From the NCBI GenBank assembly GCA_003520745.1, contig DOUE01000038.1:38005-62619 (forward strand): DNA of 24,615 nt, given 5' to 3'. The DNA comes from Erysipelotrichaceae bacterium (GTDB lineage Bacteria > Bacillota_I > Bacilli_A > Erysipelotrichales > Erysipelotrichaceae). The position numbers and the translations under genes are program-made. The notes beneath the pieces were generated by a model. It was given only the letters and a program-made list of their open reading frames with translations, had not been told where the DNA came from and made no database searches. Positions 15,396-23,571 of the stretch are shown one piece after another; the first letter of the stretch is position 1; each line of letters starts with the position of its first letter.

Positions 15396-17244
15396 CGTTT
15401 TCCAGTTCTTCGGCAATGGTTTCCCAGGATTTCATATATCCGGCGATCTCGTTGTGCAAGGTGTCGATGCTTGCATCCAGTTCCTGCATGTTGCGATAGT
15501 CGTGGTAATAGTAAGGATCGTAGCGTTTTTCACGCATTTCTTCCAACTCGTCTTCCTTCTCCGATATCTTCTTTTCAAGTTTGACCATTTCTTTCTTCAG
15601 GTCTTTGGCTTGAATCTGTTTTTGTTGCTTGACTTCCTTCTCGATCGTCTCTTTCGGGACTTCCTTGGGGATTTCGGCATACTCCTCGAACTTCAGCGGG
15701 AAGTAATTCGCTTCGCCGTTTTCGATATGCAGCACGCCGGTCGCCATTTTCTGGATGAAGTAGCGGTCATGGGAAACAAAGAGGATCGTCCCTTCATACT
15801 CGCTGAAAGCATTCTCCAAGGCTTCCTTACCCAATAGATCCAAGTGGTTGGTCGGTTCGTCGAGGATCATGAAGTTCGCCTGGTCGAGCATGAGTTTCGC
15901 CAGACTCAAGCGGACTTTTTCACCCCCGGAGAGGACATCGACGCTTTTGAAGACTTCATCGGCGGTGAAAAGGAAACTGCCGAGGATCGTGCGTACCTGG
16001 GTATGGGTAAGATCGGGATAGCTATCCCATAATTCCTCAAGCAGGCTTCGACCCGAGGTGAATACGGCCAAGTCTTGATCGAAGTACCCGGTTTCGATTT
16101 GATGTCCGAGAAGCATGTCGCCTGAGAGCGGCGGAATGATCCCCATGAGTGTTTTCAGGAAGGTCGATTTCCCGTGACCGTTGGGGCCGATCACGGCGAT
16201 CCGCTGTCCGCTGAGGATTTCCATAGTGATCGTGGCCAAGGGCTTGTCATACCCGATCACCAAGTCTTTGCATGTGAATACGGTCTTCCCTCCCCTTAGA
16301 CGGGAATGGAATTTGGTCCTGAAATTCTTTTGGTCGGACTTGGGGGCGTCGATGCGCTCCATCCGGTCGAGGTACTTGATTTTCGATTGGGCGAACGCCG
16401 CCTTGTTCTTTTTATAGCGGAACTTTTCGATCAGCTCTTCCAATCGTTTGATGTCTTTTTGCTGACGTTTGAACGCCGAAAGCTGTCTTTCCTGGTTGAG
16501 TTCCTTTTGTCTTGAATACTCGGTATAGTTGCCCACATAGCGTGTCAGGTTGCCAAACTCCATCTCCCAGACGATCTGGGCGACGTGGTCGATGAACATC
16601 CGGTCATGGGACACGAAGACGACCGCTTTTTCATAGTATTTGAGATAGGTCTCCAGCCATTCGATCGTCGCCATGTCGAGGTGGTTGGTCGGTTCGTCCA
16701 AGAGCAGGATGTCGGGTTTGGAGAGAAGAAGCTTGACGAACGCCAGGCGGGTTTTTTGTCCGCCGGAGAACGTGCCGATCGGTCGATCGAGATCCGGTTC
16801 GCTAAACCCGAATTTCGTGACCACGGTCATCATTTCCTGTTTCCAGGTATACCCACGCATTTCTTCGAATTCATGTTCGACGCGGGCATACTCATCGAGG
16901 ATGGCATCGCTATGGTCCTGTACCATACGATGCGTCAGTTCCTCGAGTTTCGCCTGAAGGTCGATCACCGGTTGATAGAGGGCGATGAGTTCCTGATTGA
17001 CCGTCAAGGTTTCGTCGCTGAAACTCGTTTGCGCTAAAACACCGACCGTCAAATCCCGCGGTCGGTGGATTTCACCGGAATCCAGATCCAATTCCGATGC
17101 GATGATTTTCAGCAAGGTTGTTTTCCCGCTGCCGTTTCGTCCGACAAGAGCGACTTTTTCGCCGTCTTTCAGTTCGAACTGGATATCGCTGAATACTTCC
17201 TGAGGTCCGAACGATTTCGAACCTTTATTGATTTGATACTGCAT
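15367..17244 (-). CDS. ydiF: ABC-F family ATP-binding protein, YdiF type
   Basis: Soluble ABC-F protein of the class that acts on the ribosome. In 625 residues there are two ATPase domains: P-loops GRNGSGKT (35-42) and GPNGHGKS (353-360), signatures FSGGQKTRL (159-) and LSGGEKVRL, and two LDEPTNHLD Walker B motifs. The linker between domains is basic and helical (about 240-300), as in ABC-F proteins, and the C-terminus is a coiled coil (about 540-620). The sequence and its position near rex and tsaD match Bacillus YdiF. There are no membrane segments. Start ATG with AAAGGG upstream, 11 bases after the amidase-like gene. Whether it protects against antibiotics cannot be told. Confidence 0.92.
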   Translation of the reverse strand: MQYQINKGSKSFGPQEVFSDIQFELKDGEKVALVGRNGSGKTTLLKIIASELDLDSGEIHRPRDLTVGVLAQTSFSDETLTVNQELIALYQPVIDLQAKLEELTHRMVQDHSDAILDEYARVEHEFEEMRGYTWKQEMMTVVTKFGFSEPDLDRPIGTFSGGQKTRLAFVKLLLSKPDILLLDEPTNHLDMATIEWLETYLKYYEKAVVFVSHDRMFIDHVAQIVWEMEFGNLTRYVGNYTEYSRQKELNQERQLSAFKRQQKDIKRLEELIEKFRYKKNKAAFAQSKIKYLDRMERIDAPKSDQKNFRTKFHSRLRGGKTVFTCKDLVIGYDKPLATITMEILSGQRIAVIGPNGHGKSTFLKTLMGIIPPLSGDMLLGHQIETGYFDQDLAVFTSGRSLLEELWDSYPDLTHTQVRTILGSFLFTADEVFKSVDVLSGGEKVRLSLAKLMLDQANFMILDEPTNHLDLLGKEALENAFSEYEGTILFVSHDRYFIQKMATGVLHIENGEANYFPLKFEEYAEIPKEVPKETIEKEVKQQKQIQAKDLKKEMVKLEKKISEKEDELEEMREKRYDPYYYHDYRNMQELDASIDTLHNEIAGYMKSWETIAEELENVGKNDENRV

Positions 17245-17255
17245 GATGACCCTTT

Positions 17256-18602
17256 CTACGGGTTGGTGATCAAGTTAAGCTGAAGATGCTGGACGAACCC
17301 TTCGACGGTCTTGACCGCCAACTCATCCATGTTCTGTTTCCAGAAATTCGCATCGGCGGAGTTGGTGATGAACCCGTACTCGATCGTCAGCGTCTGCATC
17401 CCCAAGATCGCATCCGCCGCGAACGAGGCATTCCCTTCACGGCTCAGTTCGCTGTAGGTCCCGGCCGCCAATATCCTTCCGCCGGATTCACGGATGGTCG
17501 GGCGGGCATCCAGACCCGAGTCGCGCGAGCTGGCATTGACTCCGGGGATGTTGCCTTTTGTGGAGATGGAGGTGGGTTTGAAACCCGGGATCTTCATCAG
17601 TGATTTGAACACCGTGGTGGCCAAACGGTTACTGGCGAAGGATGAATAGAAAATCTGTTGTCCGCGGACGGACGGGTTCGAACTTCCGTTCAGTTGGATT
17701 TCGATATAATACTTGGCTTTCGCCTGATACGCTTTGTGTAGTCTTCCATCCAGTCCGTAACTATCGATGACGACCTCGGCATCCTCTCGTGCAAGGACGA
17801 CTTTCAGTCCGTACTTTTCGAACTCGTCCTTCATGCGAAGCGCCATCTTGTACGTTTCTTCCGATTCGATCAACCCGTTCGCGCTACGGCCGGTTTCAAC
17901 CCCTCCGCCGCTGCGTGTACGGTGGCCGGCTTCGATGTAGATATCGGCGATTTCCGTCGGGATCTCGCTTGCCGCGACATTCAGAAAAACATAGTTCTTG
18001 TCCATCAACGACGGTTGGTCGTCCGCGGTGTTCGCCAGACGCTTATCCGCCAACAAGTCGATGGTCATCCCCGTGTTCTCCGCGCGTCGGATCGTATAGA
18101 AGCGGTCTTTGATCGCTTCTGTCTTAATGATGCGTTTGCTGACTAGATCCTGGGTGACGTAGATTTCATAGAAACCCGGTTCAAGATTCTCAAGCGGGAT
18201 TTGACCGTCGACCAGGTTTTCCAACAAGAAGGTGTATTCCGGTTCGTCGGTTCCTTCATCGATGCGGCAAAGGTCATAAAGTTTGAGTGTCTTGCCGACA
18301 AATCCGTCGTCGACAGCCGTATCGTAGGTCGACTGGAACAGGTTTAGCGTTTCGCCATACAAAAGATAATCCCCGAGTTCGACCGTTTCATCATAGATAC
18401 GATCGTGAAGCATGTCTTTGGTTTTCGTGGCACCGTAGTCGCAGATCGTAAACGGGACCACCGGTTCGATTTTTTCTTTCGGCCAGAAGAAGACGATCGC
18501 CATATAGAAAAGAAGCGCAGCCAGAACCAGCAACGGCGCGACGATGCGCCAGCGGATCTTACGCTGTGTGCGCGGAACATAGCTACGTTGGATTTTGTTC
18601 AT
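17256..18602 (-). CDS. Membrane-anchored Amidase_3-like protein with altered zinc site
   Basis: A 448-residue protein with a basic N-terminus, one membrane helix (about 19-40) and a long outside part. Residues 50-200 form an unrecognised region with a beta-rich piece (IPLENLEPGFYEIYV). From about 218 it follows the N-acetylmuramoyl-L-alanine amidase pattern: IYIEAGH (His227), a Glu cluster at 246/248, KVVLARED, a strand like the canonical SIHAN, and TIEYGFITN with the catalytic-type Glu408. At the SIHAN position it reads EIQLNG, so the third zinc ligand His appears replaced by Gln303. It may be inactive or bind glycan only. The ATG at 18602 has AAAGGAGG; an upstream in-frame start would overlap licD. 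Confidence 0.75.
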   Translation of the reverse strand: MNKIQRSYVPRTQRKIRWRIVAPLLVLAALLFYMAIVFFWPKEKIEPVVPFTICDYGATKTKDMLHDRIYDETVELGDYLLYGETLNLFQSTYDTAVDDGFVGKTLKLYDLCRIDEGTDEPEYTFLLENLVDGQIPLENLEPGFYEIYVTQDLVSKRIIKTEAIKDRFYTIRRAENTGMTIDLLADKRLANTADDQPSLMDKNYVFLNVAASEIPTEIADIYIEAGHRTRSGGGVETGRSANGLIESEETYKMALRMKDEFEKYGLKVVLAREDAEVVIDSYGLDGRLHKAYQAKAKYYIEIQLNGSSNPSVRGQQIFYSSFASNRLATTVFKSLMKIPGFKPTSISTKGNIPGVNASSRDSGLDARPTIRESGGRILAAGTYSELSREGNASFAADAILGMQTLTIEYGFITNSADANFWKQNMDELAVKTVEGFVQHLQLNLITNP

Positions 18603-18613
18603 GGTGCCCTCCT

Positions 18614-19420
18614 TTACAGACGGATATCGACGATGTGTTTCGGCAGACGCTTCGCGACGGGCGGAGGCGTCATATAGGTCGGTGCGATCGCGACGCATAA
18701 GTATTCGTGCGGTTTGTTCGCGATCGGAAGGGTCGTGTCTTCAAAGGGTACGTATTGTACCGGATAGATGTCGCTCTTCTTGAAGATGAACGGATTGAAC
18801 GGGTTCTTGTAGGTCCATGTCAAGTCGAATCCGATATGGTCGGAATTCTTGTTGAGTCTGCCATAGAGAATCGCGTTGAACACGTAAAGTTTCTTCAACG
18901 GCAACGGATTGATCTTCAGATTCTCGATGAACACGATGACCGGCATCAGCAAGACGTTGATCAAGCGCAACGGCAAATCGAGCAACGGGTTCTTATTGAC
19001 GTGGTCGTAGATGAAGACATCGACGAAAACCCCGTCGCTATCCTTGCATTTGTTTTCAAGCAGACTGTTGGTTTCCTTGAGGTATGTACCCACTTTGCGG
19101 ATTTTCATGCCCGGTATGGTGACATTGTATTCGGGATAGGTATCGAAGCAATGTGCGATGTATCCTTCGCCAAGCTCATGGAGAACGGATTGGAGGCGGC
19201 GGTAGTCGCTTCGCATCATCGCGATGTCCGCGTCGTCGTCCCACGGGATGAACCCTTGATGACGGACGGCACCCAAAGCGGATCCCCCGCTAAGGAAATA
19301 AGGTATCTGGTGTTTTTGACATAAGGCGTCGATATCCTTTAGCATCTCCAACAAGACATGCTGGACATCGGCGACCGTGACGACGCTGCCGTCGGGGTTG
19401 GTTTTGAGGATGTAATCCAT
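18614..19420 (-). CDS. licD: LicD-family phosphotransferase
   Basis: LicD proteins transfer phosphocholine or similar phospho-groups from CDP-linked donors to surface glycans or glycolipids. The 268-residue protein has the nucleotidyltransferase core FLSGGSALGAVRHQGFIPW (42-60) followed by DDDAD with Asp61-63 and Asp65 as metal ligands, and the C-terminal LicD marker VPFEDTTLPIANKPHEYL. A hydrophobic patch (LINVLLMPVIVFI) near the middle may contact the membrane. It starts three bases after the asnS stop with no clear ribosome site, so coupling to asnS is likely. The substrate is unknown; the next gene encodes an amidase-like surface protein, suggesting a shared envelope role. Confidence 0.9.
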   Translation of the reverse strand: MDYILKTNPDGSVVTVADVQHVLLEMLKDIDALCQKHQIPYFLSGGSALGAVRHQGFIPWDDDADIAMMRSDYRRLQSVLHELGEGYIAHCFDTYPEYNVTIPGMKIRKVGTYLKETNSLLENKCKDSDGVFVDVFIYDHVNKNPLLDLPLRLINVLLMPVIVFIENLKINPLPLKKLYVFNAILYGRLNKNSDHIGFDLTWTYKNPFNPFIFKKSDIYPVQYVPFEDTTLPIANKPHEYLCVAIAPTYMTPPPVAKRLPKHIVDIRL

Positions 19421-19423
19421 GGT

Positions 19424-20806
19424 CTAGAACAGCAGGTTCTTCGGCGTGCGTGCGAACGGGATGACATCGCGCATGTTTTGAATGCCCGTGATGTACATCA
19501 AGAAACGTTCAAGCCCGAGACCGAACCCGGCGTGTTTGCAACCCCCGAAACGACGTAGATCCAAATACCATTCCAAGCCTTCTTCGCGCACGCCCATTTC
19601 AGCCATGCGTTTCTGAAGCATATCGAGACGCTCTTCACGTTGCGAACCGCCGACCAATTCACCGACCGACGGGACAAGCAAGTCGCAAGCCGCCACGGTT
19701 TTTTGGTCGTCGTTGACCCGCATATAGAACGATTTGATGTCTTTGGGATAATCGATCAGGAATACCGGGCCGTTGACGACCTTTTCACTGAGATAGCGTT
19801 CATGTTCGGATTGGAGGTCGGTTCCCCATTCGACCGGGAATTCGAAGGTCACATCCGCTTTTTTCAAGTGTTCGATCGCTTCGGTATAGGGCATTCTCTT
19901 GAAGTCCGACGTACGTACTTTCTCCAATCTTTCCAGTAACGTCGGATCGATCATCTGGTTGAAGAACTTCATTTCTTCCGGTGCGTTTTCAAGGACATAG
20001 GTAATGCATGATTTGACCATGTCTTCGATCAGATCCATGTTGTCTTGAAGATCGGCGAACGCGATTTCAGGTTCGATCATCCAGAATTCGCTCAGATGGC
20101 GGGGGGTATTGGAATTTTCGGCACGGAAGGTCGGACCGAAGGTATACACATCGCGGAACGCCAAAGCAAACGCTTCGGCCTGCAATTGGCCGGAGACGGT
20201 CAGACTGGCTTTCTTTCCGAAGAAATCTTCTTCGTATTTGTTGTCTTCACGCGTCGTGACGGTGAAGACTTCACCCGCCCCTTCCGCATCGTTCCCGGTG
20301 ATGAAAGGCGTGTGGACGTAGACGAAGCCTTGGTTCTGGAAGAATTCGTGGATCGCCATCGAGAGGACGGAACGCACGCGGAAAACCGCGGAGAACGTGT
20401 TGGTGCGCGGACGCAAATGACCGACTTCGCGTAGGTATTCGAAAGAATGGCGTTTCTTCTGTAAAGGATACGCCGCGTCGCAGGCACCCTCCAGGATGAT
20501 TTCCTTGACTTCGATTTCAAACGGTTGTTTCATTTCAGGCGTACGCTTGAACAGACCGGTCACCGTGATCGCGGTTCCGGTCAGATATTTGATCGCCTCT
20601 TCGAAATTCGGCAAGGTATCGTTGTAGACCAATTGGCAGTTGCGGAAGTAACTTCCGTCATTCAGTTCGATAAAACCGATCGCCTTGCTGTTGCGGTTGG
20701 TACGTACCCAACCCTGCAACTGCACATACTCGATTCCGTCGAGCTCGATTTGCGAACCTTCACCGGCAAGTTCATAAAGTTCGCGTACTGTCATAAATGT
20801 AACCAT
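19424..20806 (-). CDS. asnS: Asparaginyl-tRNA synthetase
   Basis: Class IIb enzyme that charges tRNA-Asn. The 460 residues contain an N-terminal OB-fold anticodon-binding domain (about 15-115, with VQLQGWVRTNRNSKAIGFI), motif 2 at FRAENSNTPRHLSEFWMIEPE (shown without gaps it is one block), and motif 3 GFGLGLERFLMYITG near the C-terminus, ending in the typical RDVIPFARTP. The ATG at 20806 has AAAGGAG six bases upstream. There is no T-box in the 33-base space after rex; instead there is a small terminator-like hairpin. Confidence 0.96.
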   Translation of the reverse strand: MVTFMTVRELYELAGEGSQIELDGIEYVQLQGWVRTNRNSKAIGFIELNDGSYFRNCQLVYNDTLPNFEEAIKYLTGTAITVTGLFKRTPEMKQPFEIEVKEIILEGACDAAYPLQKKRHSFEYLREVGHLRPRTNTFSAVFRVRSVLSMAIHEFFQNQGFVYVHTPFITGNDAEGAGEVFTVTTREDNKYEEDFFGKKASLTVSGQLQAEAFALAFRDVYTFGPTFRAENSNTPRHLSEFWMIEPEIAFADLQDNMDLIEDMVKSCITYVLENAPEEMKFFNQMIDPTLLERLEKVRTSDFKRMPYTEAIEHLKKADVTFEFPVEWGTDLQSEHERYLSEKVVNGPVFLIDYPKDIKSFYMRVNDDQKTVAACDLLVPSVGELVGGSQREERLDMLQKRMAEMGVREEGLEWYLDLRRFGGCKHAGFGLGLERFLMYITGIQNMRDVIPFARTPKNLLF

Positions 20807-20821
20807 GGTTGCTCCTTTAGT

Positions 20822-20841
20822 AAAAAGTCCGAAATGGACTT
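20822..20841 (-). terminator. Terminator-like hairpin between rex and asnS
   Basis: Minus strand AAGTCC / GGACTT with a five-base loop, followed by TTT. It overlaps the last base pair of the rex stop and ends seven bases before the asnS ribosome site. There is no room for a promoter after it, so asnS must rely on read-through or on a promoter inside rex. It may act as a weak attenuator. Confidence 0.5.
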
Positions 20842-21463
20842 ATTTTAATGAATTGGTTTCAAAGACAAGTTCTTGGACCATCGATACGACATCGACCGGT
20901 TTGACCCGAACGCCTTTGGGGACTTGGATATGTTCATGTGTAAAATCGACGATGCCTTTAATGCCGTTTTCAACTAAAAGATTGACGGTTTCCTGAACAT
21001 CTTTCGAAACGGTCAAAATCGCGATCCGACATCCCGGAGGCATCTTTTCTTTCAGCATATCCATGGGATACACCGGGATTTCGTACATGTTGCCCTGTTT
21101 GTGGGGCATGACGTCGAACGCACAGGCGATTTCACCGACCACGTGGTTCCAACGGTTGTAGTTCATCAAGGCGCGGCCAAGATTACCCGCTCCGACGATG
21201 ATGATTTTCTCGTCGAAATTACCTCCGAGTTCTCCGTTGAAGATTTCGATCAACTTGTTGACCTCGTAACCATAACCTTGTTTCCCGAGCGAACCCAGGA
21301 AAGAGAAATCCCGTCGGATCGTCGTCGGTTCGATGTCGACGAACTCCGAGAGTTCGCGGGACATGATGCGTTGCACACCCAGATTGCTGAGTTTACGAAG
21401 TGCTTTCAAGTAGACGGGATAACGTTGCAGCGTAGCCTTGGGTACATGTTTATTGGATTTCAT
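20840..21463 (-). CDS. rex: Redox-sensing transcriptional repressor Rex
   Basis: Repressor that senses the NADH/NAD+ ratio and controls fermentation and respiration genes. The 207-residue protein has an N-terminal winged-helix domain (about 1-80, with the Rex-typical SRELSEFVDIEPTTIRRDF and GKQGYGY) and a Rossmann domain opening with IIVGAGNLGRAL. The C-terminal domain-swapped helix is present. I start at the ATG at 21463, since AGGTGA lies five bases before it; a GTG three codons earlier is within that site. The gene has its own promoter in the 67-base gap after tsaD. It sits near tsaD and ydiF as in Bacillus subtilis. Confidence 0.95.
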   Translation of the reverse strand: MKSNKHVPKATLQRYPVYLKALRKLSNLGVQRIMSRELSEFVDIEPTTIRRDFSFLGSLGKQGYGYEVNKLIEIFNGELGGNFDEKIIIVGAGNLGRALMNYNRWNHVVGEIACAFDVMPHKQGNMYEIPVYPMDMLKEKMPPGCRIAILTVSKDVQETVNLLVENGIKGIVDFTHEHIQVPKGVRVKPVDVVSMVQELVFETNSLK

Positions 21464-21477
21464 TGGGATCACCTACC

Positions 21478-21495
21478 TTGTTAATAATAACACAT
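21478..21495. promoter_or_regulatory. Possible Rex operator over the rex promoter
   Basis: TTGTTAATAATAACACAT (plus strand) has a perfect left half TTGTTAA of the Rex-type operator TTGTTAAnnnnTTAACAA known from Clostridia, while the right half is degenerate. It overlaps the -10 box of rex. A second half-site, TTGTGAA, overlaps the -35 box (21506-21512). Autoregulation is plausible but unproven. Confidence 0.35.
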
Positions 21496-21512
21496 AGTTG
21501 CGTCATTGTGAA
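21484..21512 (-). promoter_or_regulatory. Promoter of rex
   Basis: Minus strand TTCACA (21512-21507), 17 bases, TATTAT (21489-21484), five of six in each box. Predicted start near 21477, leaving a leader of about 14 bases ahead of the ATG. Confidence 0.65.
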
Positions 21513-21530
21513 AGGTTTATTAATTTATAC

Positions 21531-22535
21531 TTATAATTCAAGCCCCGGATCCGCCGAAAGATCGAGTCCTGCGCGATGCCCCGCCGTAAAGGCCAAGGTC
21601 CCCGCCATGGCGATCATCGCCGCGTTGTCCGTGCAACACCACATCGGGGGGATCGTGATTTTCAGGTGCGGGTAATCGTCTTTAAGGTTGACGACCAATT
21701 CGCGCAGACGCGAATTCGCCGCGACCCCTCCGGCAAGGACGAAGTGTTTCGCGTTGAACCGTTCGATCGCGATCTTCGATTTCTGCAGGATCTCGCCTAA
21801 CGCGGCTTCCTGAAACGCATAGGCCAAATCGGAGGGAACGACTTCTTCCTTGATTTTCGTCTTTTGGGCATAGAATTGCAATACGGCCGACTTCAATCCG
21901 CTAAACGAGAAATCCAAATCGTTTTCCGTTTTCACTTTTGGAAGCCGATAGTGTTTGACCCCTGTTTTTGCGAGTTTGTCGATCGCCGGACCGCCGGGAT
22001 AAGGTAAACCCATGACACGTGCTACCTTATCATAAGCTTCGCCGATCGCGTCGTCCTGGGTCGTCCCCAGAATCTCGAAGCTGAATTCGCTTTTGAGATA
22101 GACGAGTTCCGTGTGTCCGCCGGATACGACCAGAGCGAAAAGCGGGTACTCGATCTCCTCCACGAACCGGTTGGCGTAGATATGTCCGGCGATATGGTGG
22201 ACGGGGACCAACGGTTTGCCGTAATACCAGGCCAACGCCTTCGCCGCTTGTATGCCGATGTGGAGCGATCCGACCAAACCCGGACCGTGGGTGATGGCGA
22301 TCGCATCGATGTCGTCCATGGTCAGATTCGCATTGCTAAGGGCTTCCTGTAAAACGACCGTGATGTTTTCCACATGGATGCGGCTGGCGACTTCGGGAAC
22401 GACCCCGCCGAACTTCGAATGGACGTTGATTTGGGATGAAACGATATTGGAAAGAAGCGTCTTTCCATTCTCAACGATCGCAACCGCGGTTTCATCGCAG
22501 CTGGTTTCGATCGCAAGTATTCTTAGTTTTTCCAT
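21531..22535 (-). CDS. tsaD: tRNA N6-adenosine threonylcarbamoyltransferase TsaD
   Basis: Catalytic protein of t6A synthesis: moves the threonylcarbamoyl group from its adenylate to A37 of tRNAs reading ANN codons. The 334 residues match family length. It starts with LAIETSCDETAVAIV, has the VPEVASRIH motif, the metal ligands in VHHIAGH (His114 and His118), and CCTDNAAMIA near the C-terminus with the aspartate ligand. The start at 22535 lies 13 bases inside the end of rimI, with AAAGGA upstream. It works with TsaB and TsaE encoded in the same run. Confidence 0.97.
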   Translation of the reverse strand: MEKLRILAIETSCDETAVAIVENGKTLLSNIVSSQINVHSKFGGVVPEVASRIHVENITVVLQEALSNANLTMDDIDAIAITHGPGLVGSLHIGIQAAKALAWYYGKPLVPVHHIAGHIYANRFVEEIEYPLFALVVSGGHTELVYLKSEFSFEILGTTQDDAIGEAYDKVARVMGLPYPGGPAIDKLAKTGVKHYRLPKVKTENDLDFSFSGLKSAVLQFYAQKTKIKEEVVPSDLAYAFQEAALGEILQKSKIAIERFNAKHFVLAGGVAANSRLRELVVNLKDDYPHLKITIPPMWCCTDNAAMIAMAGTLAFTAGHRAGLDLSADPGLEL

Positions 22536-22975
22536 GCTTGATTCCTTTCTAAAACCATCAGATGCGCATCTTCATGGTTGTCTTGATAATAGTCTTTGCG
22601 AATCCCCTTACGCTGGAACCCGAAGGATTCATAGAGCGTGATCGCCGCGATGTTCCCCACGCGGACTTCAAGCGAAATCCGCTCCGCCCCGCTCTGAAAG
22701 GCGTGGCGCAATCCATATTCCATCAGTCGTCTGGCGATGCCTTGACGGCGATGGTTCAACGTTGTGCCCAGTGTCGTGATCTGTGCCTGGTCGAACAAAA
22801 TCCAAAGACCGATATACCCCTCAACGGCACCGTCGATTTCATCGACGAAATAGTGACCGAACGGATTCTCCGTGAGTTCATAGGTAAAATCACCCGCCGA
22901 CCATGCGCTGGTGAATACCGTCTTCTCGATCTCGCTTACCCGGGAAATATCCTGGACGACCATCGGGCGAATCAT
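22523..22975 (-). CDS. rimI: Ribosomal protein S18 alanine N-acetyltransferase RimI
   Basis: GNAT-family acetyltransferase, 150 residues. It starts MIRPMVVQDISRVSEIE, has the F-T-S-A-W segment conserved in RimI, the acetyl-CoA-binding loop RRQGIARRLMEYG near residue 80, then SLEVRVGNIAAITLYESFGF and the usual RKGIRKDYY ending. Its ATG overlaps the tsaB stop as ATGA. In Bacillus the same gene lies between tsaB and tsaD; the exact substrate outside Escherichia coli is less certain. Confidence 0.93.
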   Translation of the reverse strand: MIRPMVVQDISRVSEIEKTVFTSAWSAGDFTYELTENPFGHYFVDEIDGAVEGYIGLWILFDQAQITTLGTTLNHRRQGIARRLMEYGLRHAFQSGAERISLEVRVGNIAAITLYESFGFQRKGIRKDYYQDNHEDAHLMVLERNQAWKN

Positions 22976-23571
22976 GGTTTGAGATAAACCTCGCTCTCCT
23001 TAAGATAGCGCGGTTGAAGCGTATGAATGTTCTCGACGAGTTTCCAGTACGGCTTCAAGTCAAGAAAACGTTGTCCCAGATCCGGTAGCGTCGTTTCTTT
23101 ATGGATCAAAACGCCATCGCCAAAAACGATCGTTTTCTCATCGATGAAATTCATGACTTCGTCGACGTTCAGAATGGTATCTTCGATCACGGACTTTCCG
23201 TTTTCATAGAGACCGAAGTAGACACGATGGCTGCGGGCATCCATCACACTGGCGGATTTCCCATGGATTCCGGCCAAAAGTTGAAGCGACGAAACGCAAT
23301 AAAGCGGTAGGGAGGCTTGTTGGCAGATGACCTTGGCGATCGTCATCGCGATCCGGATACCGGTATAGGATCCCGGTCCGTCCGTGATCACCATCGCCTC
23401 GAGTTGTCTCGGCGCCCAACCGACGCTTTTAAACGCTTGGTCCAGTTCGACCATGATGGTTTCGGATTGTGCCTTAAACGCGTCCTTTTGAAACCTATAG
23501 ACCAATGTATCCTCATCGATCAGCGCGATCGTCAAGGTACGATGGGATGTATCCAGGCAAACGGTTTTCAT
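22972..23571 (-). CDS. tsaB: tRNA threonylcarbamoyladenosine biosynthesis protein TsaB
   Basis: Non-catalytic ASKHA-fold partner that dimerises with TsaD for t6A formation. At 199 residues it is shorter than the usual 220-240 but has the hallmark GPGSYTGIRIAMTIAK (about residues 70-85), a first strand VCLDTSHRTLTIAL in place of the phosphate loop, and the VMDARSHRVYF segment. Start and stop overlap neighbours by four bases on each side (ATGA), so the tsaE-tsaB-rimI run is tightly coupled. It stops in UGA. Confidence 0.94.
   Translation of the reverse strand: MKTVCLDTSHRTLTIALIDEDTLVYRFQKDAFKAQSETIMVELDQAFKSVGWAPRQLEAMVITDGPGSYTGIRIAMTIAKVICQQASLPLYCVSSLQLLAGIHGKSASVMDARSHRVYFGLYENGKSVIEDTILNVDEVMNFIDEKTIVFGDGVLIHKETTLPDLGQRFLDLKPYWKLVENIHTLQPRYLKESEVYLKP

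Noticed and set aside
18603..18698. Longer N-terminus for the amidase-like protein
   Set aside because: It would overlap licD by 85 bases, and a strong AAAGGAGG site fits the ATG at 18602, right before a normal membrane anchor.
18707..19324. Plus-strand open frame of 205 codons opposite licD
   Set aside because: Antisense to a gene with strong family motifs; no independent promoter or ribosome site seen.
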